NCBI RefSeq assembly: GCF_000512205.2
Contig: NZ_CP006644.1
Span: 124,001-188,000 of the forward strand
Reading direction: 5' to 3'
Source: Sphingomonas sanxanigenens DSM 19645 = NX02
GTDB lineage: Bacteria > Pseudomonadota > Alphaproteobacteria > Sphingomonadales > Sphingomonadaceae
Length of the DNA: 64,000 bases
Part shown: piece by piece, positions 59,835 through 64,000 of the stretch
How the letters are laid out: the number at the start of each line of letters is the position of its first letter
Position numbering within the stretch: position 1 is the first letter of the stretch
Notes under the pieces: model-generated
The model's input: only the letters and a program-made list of their open reading frames with translations
Told to the model about the DNA's origin: nothing
Databases searched by the model: none
Position numbers and translations under genes: made by a program

Positions 59835-61535
59835 ATGTTCAGGCCGATGGCGGCGCTTGCCGCGCTGGCGATGCTGGGTGGGCCGACCCATGGCGCCCAA
59901 GCGCAGACCGAGGCGCAGGCGGAGCCGGCGCGCCCGGTGACGATCGATGTCGATGCGGGCACGACGGTGGGCAGCCTGCCGCCGGTCTGGCGCTTCTTCG
60001 GCGCCGACGAGCCCAATTATGCGACGATGAAGGACGGCCGCAAACTGCTGTCCGAACTCGGCAAGCTCAAATCCGGCCAGGTCTATTTCCGCGCGCACAA
60101 CCTGCTGAGCAGCGGCGACGGCACGCCTGCGTTCAAATGGGGCAGCACCAACGCCTATACCGAGACCGAGGACGGCAAGCCGGTCTATGACTGGACGATC
60201 GTCGACGGCATCATCGACACCTATCTCGCGCGCGGCGTGCGCCCTTACCTGCAGATCGGCTTCACGCCCGAGGCGATGTCGTCCGCCTCCGCGGGCACGC
60301 CCTACCAGCATCTCTGGCGGCCGGGCTTCGATTATGGGCTGGTCGCCACCGGCTGGGCCTATCCGCCCAGGGATTATGAGAAGTGGGGCGAACTGGTCTA
60401 TCAATGGACCCGCCACAATGTGGAGCGCTATGGCGCCGAAGAGGTCGCCACCTGGTATTTCGAGGTGTGGAACGAAGCCAACTCGCCCTATTACTGGAAG
60501 GGCAGCCCCGAGGATTTCTACAAGCTGCACGACCATGCGATCGCCGGCGTGCGCCGTGCGCTGCCCAACGCGCGGGTCGGCGGCGCGGATACCGCGGGGC
60601 CCGGCGGCAGCTTCATGGACGGTTTCCTCAAGCATGTGTCGTCGGGCCGCAACCATGCGACCGGGGAGACCGGTACGCCCACCGACTTCCTGTCCTTCCA
60701 CGCCAAGGGCAGGCCGACCTTCGTCGACGGCCATGTCCGCATGGGGCTCGCCACCCATCTGCGCGGCACCGATGAGGGCTTCACCAAGATGCTCTCGGTG
60801 CCGTCGCTCGCGACCAAGCCGGTGGTGATCGGAGAGAGCGATCCGGAAGGCTGCGCCGCCTGCCCGGGGCCGCAGAACGCCTATCGCAACGGCACCATGT
60901 ATTCGAGCTACACCGCCGCGAGCTTCGCGCGGATCTGGGAACTGGCGGCGAAGCGCAAGGTCAACCTGGAAGGGGTGCTGTCATGGTCGTTCGAGTTCGA
61001 GGACCAGCCCTGGTTCGCCGGCTATCGCCAGCTCTCCACCAACGGCGTCGACCTGCCGGTGCTCAACGTGTTCCGGATGTTCGCGCAACTGGGTGAGACC
61101 AGGCTTAAGGCGGCGAGCGACGCGCAGGTGCCGCTGGAATCGGTGATGAAGGACGGCGTGCTCGGCGCCGCGGACATCGGCACGATCGCGACGCGCACGG
61201 CGGACGGCAAGGTCGCCCTGCTCGTCTGGCATTATCATGACGACGATGTCGCGGGCCCCGACGCGGCGGTGACGATCGCGCTCAGGGGATTGAAGGCAGC
61301 ACCCGCCACCGCGCAGCTTTGGCGGGTCGATCGCGACCATGGCAACGCCTTCGCCGCATGGCAGAAGATGGGGTCGCCGCAATCGCCCGACGAGAAGCAA
61401 TATGGGCAGCTGGAGGCGGCGTCGCGGATGCAGGCGGAGGCGCTGACGGTGAAGAAGGCCGCACGCGGGGCGGCGACGCTGGAGATGCGGCTGCCGCGCC
61501 AGGGCGTGGCGCTGGTGGTGCTGGACGCGAAGTAG
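59835..61535 (+). CDS. GH39 family glycoside hydrolase (beta-xylosidase type)
   Basis: A 566-residue exported enzyme: signal peptide (about 1-27), then a TIM barrel. The acid/base glutamate is in YFEVWNEANSPYYW and the nucleophile glutamate in VVIGESDPEG. The N-terminal SLPPVWRFFGADEPNYATM and a C-terminal beta domain fit GH39, whose members are mostly beta-xylosidases or iduronidases. With GH115 in the same region, xylan side-chain or oligomer degradation is likely. GAGGAG lies 6 bases before the ATG at 59835. Confidence 0.9.
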   Translation: MFRPMAALAALAMLGGPTHGAQAQTEAQAEPARPVTIDVDAGTTVGSLPPVWRFFGADEPNYATMKDGRKLLSELGKLKSGQVYFRAHNLLSSGDGTPAFKWGSTNAYTETEDGKPVYDWTIVDGIIDTYLARGVRPYLQIGFTPEAMSSASAGTPYQHLWRPGFDYGLVATGWAYPPRDYEKWGELVYQWTRHNVERYGAEEVATWYFEVWNEANSPYYWKGSPEDFYKLHDHAIAGVRRALPNARVGGADTAGPGGSFMDGFLKHVSSGRNHATGETGTPTDFLSFHAKGRPTFVDGHVRMGLATHLRGTDEGFTKMLSVPSLATKPVVIGESDPEGCAACPGPQNAYRNGTMYSSYTAASFARIWELAAKRKVNLEGVLSWSFEFEDQPWFAGYRQLSTNGVDLPVLNVFRMFAQLGETRLKAASDAQVPLESVMKDGVLGAADIGTIATRTADGKVALLVWHYHDDDVAGPDAAVTIALRGLKAAPATAQLWRVDRDHGNAFAAWQKMGSPQSPDEKQYGQLEAASRMQAEALTVKKAARGAATLEMRLPRQGVALVVLDAK

Positions 61536-61557
61536 GCGACTGCCTTCGTGTGACTCT

Positions 61558-61637
61558 TCCCTCGACTGCGCTCGGGACGAACGGAGAGGTCAAACGTGCT
61601 TCTGCAAACTCCGTTCGTCCCGAGCGAAGTCGAGGGA
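61558..61637. repeat. Inverted repeat element between GH39 and the Nudix gene
   Basis: TCCCTCGACTGCGCTCGGGA at 61558-61577 continues into CGAACGGAG, and the matching arm begins CTCCGTTCGTCCCGAGCG and ends GTCGAGGGA at 61637. The arms are about 29 bases long with two mismatches, around a 22-base centre. It sits between convergent genes and may act as a bidirectional terminator. The sequence differs from the C-rich REP family elsewhere in the window. Confidence 0.8.
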
Positions 61638-61689
61638 CGAGTCGCGTGACGGGCGCTTGTGACGGGCGCCCGCAACGCTTCCCGGGGCC

Positions 61690-62226
61690 TTACCCGATCA
61701 GCCCCGAAGCCAGCAGCAACAGCATCTTCACGTCGATCACCAGCCCCTCGGCGCGCTTCTGCGCCACGAAGTCGGCGATGCCGTCCAGCGGCACGCGGTG
61801 GACGGTGATGTTCTCGCCTTCCACGCCGCCGCCGTCGCCCACCTTCTCCAGATCATGCGCGATCACGAGGGTGAAGGTCTCGGAGACCATGCCGGGGGAC
61901 GAGGCGAAGTGGCCGGCATGTTCCAGCCGGCCGGCGCGGTAGCCGGTCTCTTCCTCCAGCTCGCGGCCCGCGGCGATCTCTACCGCTTCGCCGCTGGTCT
62001 CGTCGCCGACGAGGCCGGCGGGGAGTTCGAGGCAATAGGCGCCGATCGGCACGCGATACTGCTCGACCAGCAGCACATGCCGTTCATCGTCGATCGCGAC
62101 GATCACCGCCGCCTCGATGCCGCGCGCGCGGCCGACATATTCCCAGCGTCCGCGGCGCTTGGCGGTGATGAACCGCCCGGCCCACATGATCTCCTCGGGG
62201 GTGGCGTCGCGTTCTTCGGGCGTCAT
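61690..62226 (-). CDS. Nudix hydrolase, ADP-ribose pyrophosphatase type
   Basis: A 178-residue enzyme that hydrolyses nucleoside diphosphate derivatives, probably ADP-ribose. The Nudix box starts at GLVGDETSGEAVEIAAGREL and continues EEETGY, with the preceding YCLELPAG typical of the NudF/ADPRase subgroup. The ATG overlaps the stop of the upstream TPM gene (ATGA). It probably belongs to the same transcript as the TPM and lemA genes. Confidence 0.92.
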   Translation of the reverse strand: MTPEERDATPEEIMWAGRFITAKRRGRWEYVGRARGIEAAVIVAIDDERHVLLVEQYRVPIGAYCLELPAGLVGDETSGEAVEIAAGRELEEETGYRAGRLEHAGHFASSPGMVSETFTLVIAHDLEKVGDGGGVEGENITVHRVPLDGIADFVAQKRAEGLVIDVKMLLLLASGLIG

Positions 62227-62909
62227 AGCTCAATCAGCCGGTCGGGAAGTTCGTTCACATCATCCTCGCTCTTGGGGAAATGCCGGGCCAGCACCATGCC
62301 GACCTGCGCCACCGCCGCCGCCATGCCCTCGCCGGGGCGGCCGGCGCGAACATGGTCGATCATTGCCGCCATCGCGTCGCCCCAGCATTCGGAGGTCACC
62401 TTGGCGGCGATCGCGCTGTCGGCGACGATCTCGGCGCGATGCTCGGCGATCGACAGGTAGATCACGATGCCGACGCGCCCGCGCGTGCGATATTCCGCGC
62501 CGACCTTGAACAACTGGATCGCGCGCGCCCGCACCCGCCGGTTCCGCACGCCGCGCGGCGTCAGCGCCAGCCGCAGCGGCCGCCAGGCGAGCAGCAGCCA
62601 CGCCGCGGCCGCCTTGATCGCAACCACGCCGAGCAGCACCGGCAGCAACTCGCCCGGCGCGATCGCTTCCTTCCAACCGCCGCCGGTCCAGTGGAACAGC
62701 CAGGTGACATGCCCCGGCAGCAGCGCCGCCAGCGCCAGCACCGCAAGGACGACGCCGAGCACCCAGCAGAGCGCGACGTCGCGGTAATCGTCCGACCGGT
62801 CGGCGACGATCGTCACGATCTCGCCATCGGTGCCGCGCTCCGCCGCCGCCACCGCCTCGGTGACCAGCCGATGGTCGGCCTCGCTCAGCGTCTTGAAGCC
62901 CGTCGCCAT
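62223..62909 (-). CDS. TPM-domain membrane protein
   Basis: A 228-residue protein with two or three transmembrane helices in the middle (WVLGVVLAVLALAALLPGHV and LLPVLLGVVAIKAAAAWLLL) between an N-terminal and a C-terminal soluble part. The C-terminal part has VGIVIYLSIAEHRAEIVAD and WGDAMAAMIDHVRAGRPGEGM, which is the TPM_phosphatase pattern. The ATG at 62909 has GGGGAG upstream and shares one base with the previous gene stop. It probably acts with the neighbouring TPM and LemA proteins at the membrane. Confidence 0.82.
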   Translation of the reverse strand: MATGFKTLSEADHRLVTEAVAAAERGTDGEIVTIVADRSDDYRDVALCWVLGVVLAVLALAALLPGHVTWLFHWTGGGWKEAIAPGELLPVLLGVVAIKAAAAWLLLAWRPLRLALTPRGVRNRRVRARAIQLFKVGAEYRTRGRVGIVIYLSIAEHRAEIVADSAIAAKVTSECWGDAMAAMIDHVRAGRPGEGMAAAVAQVGMVLARHFPKSEDDVNELPDRLIEL

Positions 62910-63691
62910 CACCAGCTCCCCGATGCGCCGCCGCCACCGAACGACCCGCCGCCGCCCGAAAAGCCGCCGCCACCGCCCCAACTCGATCCGCCGCCGCTCC
63001 ACGAGGAGCCCGATCCCCAGCTGTCGCCGCCGCCCCAGATGATCACCGGGGCGCCGCCGCCGCGATAGCTGCGGCCGCCGCGCGCGCGGGAAAGGATGAA
63101 GATGATCGCGAAGAACAGGACCACCAGCACCACCACCCCCAGCCAGTTGGGCGCCTCATCCTCCTTGGCCTGTTCGGCGAGGATGCGCTTGGCGCGGGCC
63201 TCGGCCTGCGGGGCGGGGAGGCGGAGCTGCGCCAGCACCGCATCGGCGCCGGCGCGGATCCCGCCTGGCATGTCGCCCGCGCGAAAGCGCGGCAGGATCT
63301 GCTTCTCGACGATCAGCCCGGTCAGCCCGTTGGTCAGGATCGGGGTGAGGCCATAGCCGACCTCAATGCGGACGGCGCGATCGTTGGGCGCGACCAGCAG
63401 GATCACGCCGTCGTTGATCTCCTTGCGGCCGATCGCCCATTCGCGGCCCAGCCGATAGCCATAATCCTCGATCGGCCGGCCCTCGAGGCTCGGCACGGTG
63501 GCGATCACGAACTGCTGGCCGTTCAGCTTCTCCAGCGCGTCGAGATCGGCGGTGAGCTGCGCTTCCTCGGCCGGCGGGATGATGTTGGCGGCGTCGACCA
63601 CCCGGCCGGTCAGCTTGGGAAAGGTCTGCGCGGCCGCCGGGGTGGCGATCAGTGTGGCGAGCAACGCCAGCAGGACGCCAAGCAGGCGCAT
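62909..63691 (-). CDS. YgcG-like TPM-domain protein with glycine-rich tail
   Basis: A 260-residue exported protein: signal peptide (MRLLGVLLALLATLIATPAAA), a periplasmic TPM domain (TGRVVDAANIIPPAEEAQL, IGRKEINDGVILLVAPNDRAVRIEVGYG), one transmembrane helix (WLGVVVLVVLFFAIIFIL) and a low-complexity glycine/serine tail. The arrangement is that of YgcG family proteins, which usually travel with LemA, as here. The precise function is unknown; roles in envelope quality control have been proposed. Confidence 0.88.
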   Translation of the reverse strand: MRLLGVLLALLATLIATPAAAQTFPKLTGRVVDAANIIPPAEEAQLTADLDALEKLNGQQFVIATVPSLEGRPIEDYGYRLGREWAIGRKEINDGVILLVAPNDRAVRIEVGYGLTPILTNGLTGLIVEKQILPRFRAGDMPGGIRAGADAVLAQLRLPAPQAEARAKRILAEQAKEDEAPNWLGVVVLVVLFFAIIFILSRARGGRSYRGGGAPVIIWGGGDSWGSGSSWSGGGSSWGGGGGFSGGGGSFGGGGASGSW

Positions 63692-63694
63692 TCG

Positions 63695-64000
63695 CTACTT
63701 CGCGATGCCGCCGAAATCGACGGTCGGCGCCTTGTCGCTGCCGGGGGCGGCCTTGAACGGCGTCATCGGCTTGGAGCCGTAGACGATGTTGGCGCCGATC
63801 ACCGCGGGGAAGGTGCGGATTTCCGTGTTATAGGCCTGCACCGCACCATTATAGTCGCGGCGGGCGACGTTGATCTGGTTCTCGGTGCCCGCGAGCTCCT
63901 TCTGGAGCGCGATGAAATTGTCGTTGGTCTTGAGGTTCGGATAATTCTCGGTGACGACCAGCAGCCGGCCGAGCGCGCCGCTGAGCTGGTTCTGCGCCGC
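63695..64000 (-). CDS. lemA: LemA family protein, 3' part only
   Basis: The C-terminal 101 residues of a LemA protein; the 5' end lies beyond the right edge. Visible motifs are AAQNQLSGALGRLLVVTENY, PNLKTNDNFIALQKELAGTE and NQINVARRDYNGAVQAYNTE, then IRTFPAVIGANIVYG. LemA proteins have one N-terminal membrane helix and a helical periplasmic or cytoplasmic domain. It lies three bases upstream of the TPM gene, in the usual lemA-TPM operon order. Confidence 0.93.
   Translation of the reverse strand, partial: AAQNQLSGALGRLLVVTENYPNLKTNDNFIALQKELAGTENQINVARRDYNGAVQAYNTEIRTFPAVIGANIVYGSKPMTPFKAAPGSDKAPTVDFGGIAK

Overview
The window is GC-rich chromosomal DNA from an alphaproteobacterium, most likely a sphingomonad (Sphingomonas or a close relative). 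The main reasons are an uninterrupted alphaproteobacterial division and cell wall (dcw) cluster with overlapping stop/start codons, a large TonB-dependent receptor beside a ROK regulator, a SrpA-type catalase paired with cytochrome b561, and many short G/C-rich palindromic repeats of the kind scattered through sphingomonad genomes. Species assignment is inference; there is no rRNA here.

Layout. Bases 1-4443 hold the 5' end of a lipoprotein gene, a TonB-dependent receptor and a divergent ROK regulator, probably a carbohydrate-uptake locus. Bases 4534-10299 are accessory: a subtilisin-like protease with a small partner resembling its own propeptide, a lipoprotein, a MarR regulator, a small exported protein with SlyA-like palindromes upstream, and an operon of two paralogous proteins of unknown function plus a V8-like serine protease. 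tRNA-Lys(UUU), folK and a cysteine synthase follow.

Bases 12563-36507 are the dcw cluster and its flanks: a small membrane protein, a GldG-like membrane protein, mraZ-rsmH-ftsL-ftsI-murE-murF-mraY-murD-ftsW-murG-murC-murB-ddl-ftsQ-ftsA-ftsZ, a TPR/SPOR protein and a dGTPase-like HD protein. Almost all genes overlap by 1-4 bases, which points to one coupled transcription unit for lipid II synthesis and septum assembly. Palindromic repeats have invaded this operon between murE and murF, after ftsZ, and in frame inside murD.

Bases 36658-51498 are accessory metabolism and defence: a CDP-glycerol transferase-like protein, an EmrA/EmrB/NodT efflux system with a TetR regulator, an alpha/beta hydrolase, a GH115 alpha-glucuronidase with a divergent FadR-type regulator, cytochrome b561 plus SrpA-type catalase, an HxlR regulator divergent from a DHFR-like protein, and a GST. 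Bases 51579-64000 hold an RTX-repeat protein, class I fumarase, a VapBC-type toxin-antitoxin pair, a DUF1028 and a DUF5694 protein sharing a palindrome-rich promoter region, a GT61 glycosyltransferase, a GH39 glycosidase, a Nudix hydrolase, two TPM-domain membrane proteins and the 3' end of a lemA gene. GH115 and GH39 together suggest growth on glucuronoxylan-type plant polymers.

Most notable are the in-frame repeat in murD, the protease/paralogue operon at 7846-10299, and the subtilisin with a propeptide-like partner. No CRISPR array, integrase, transposase or prophage gene was found.
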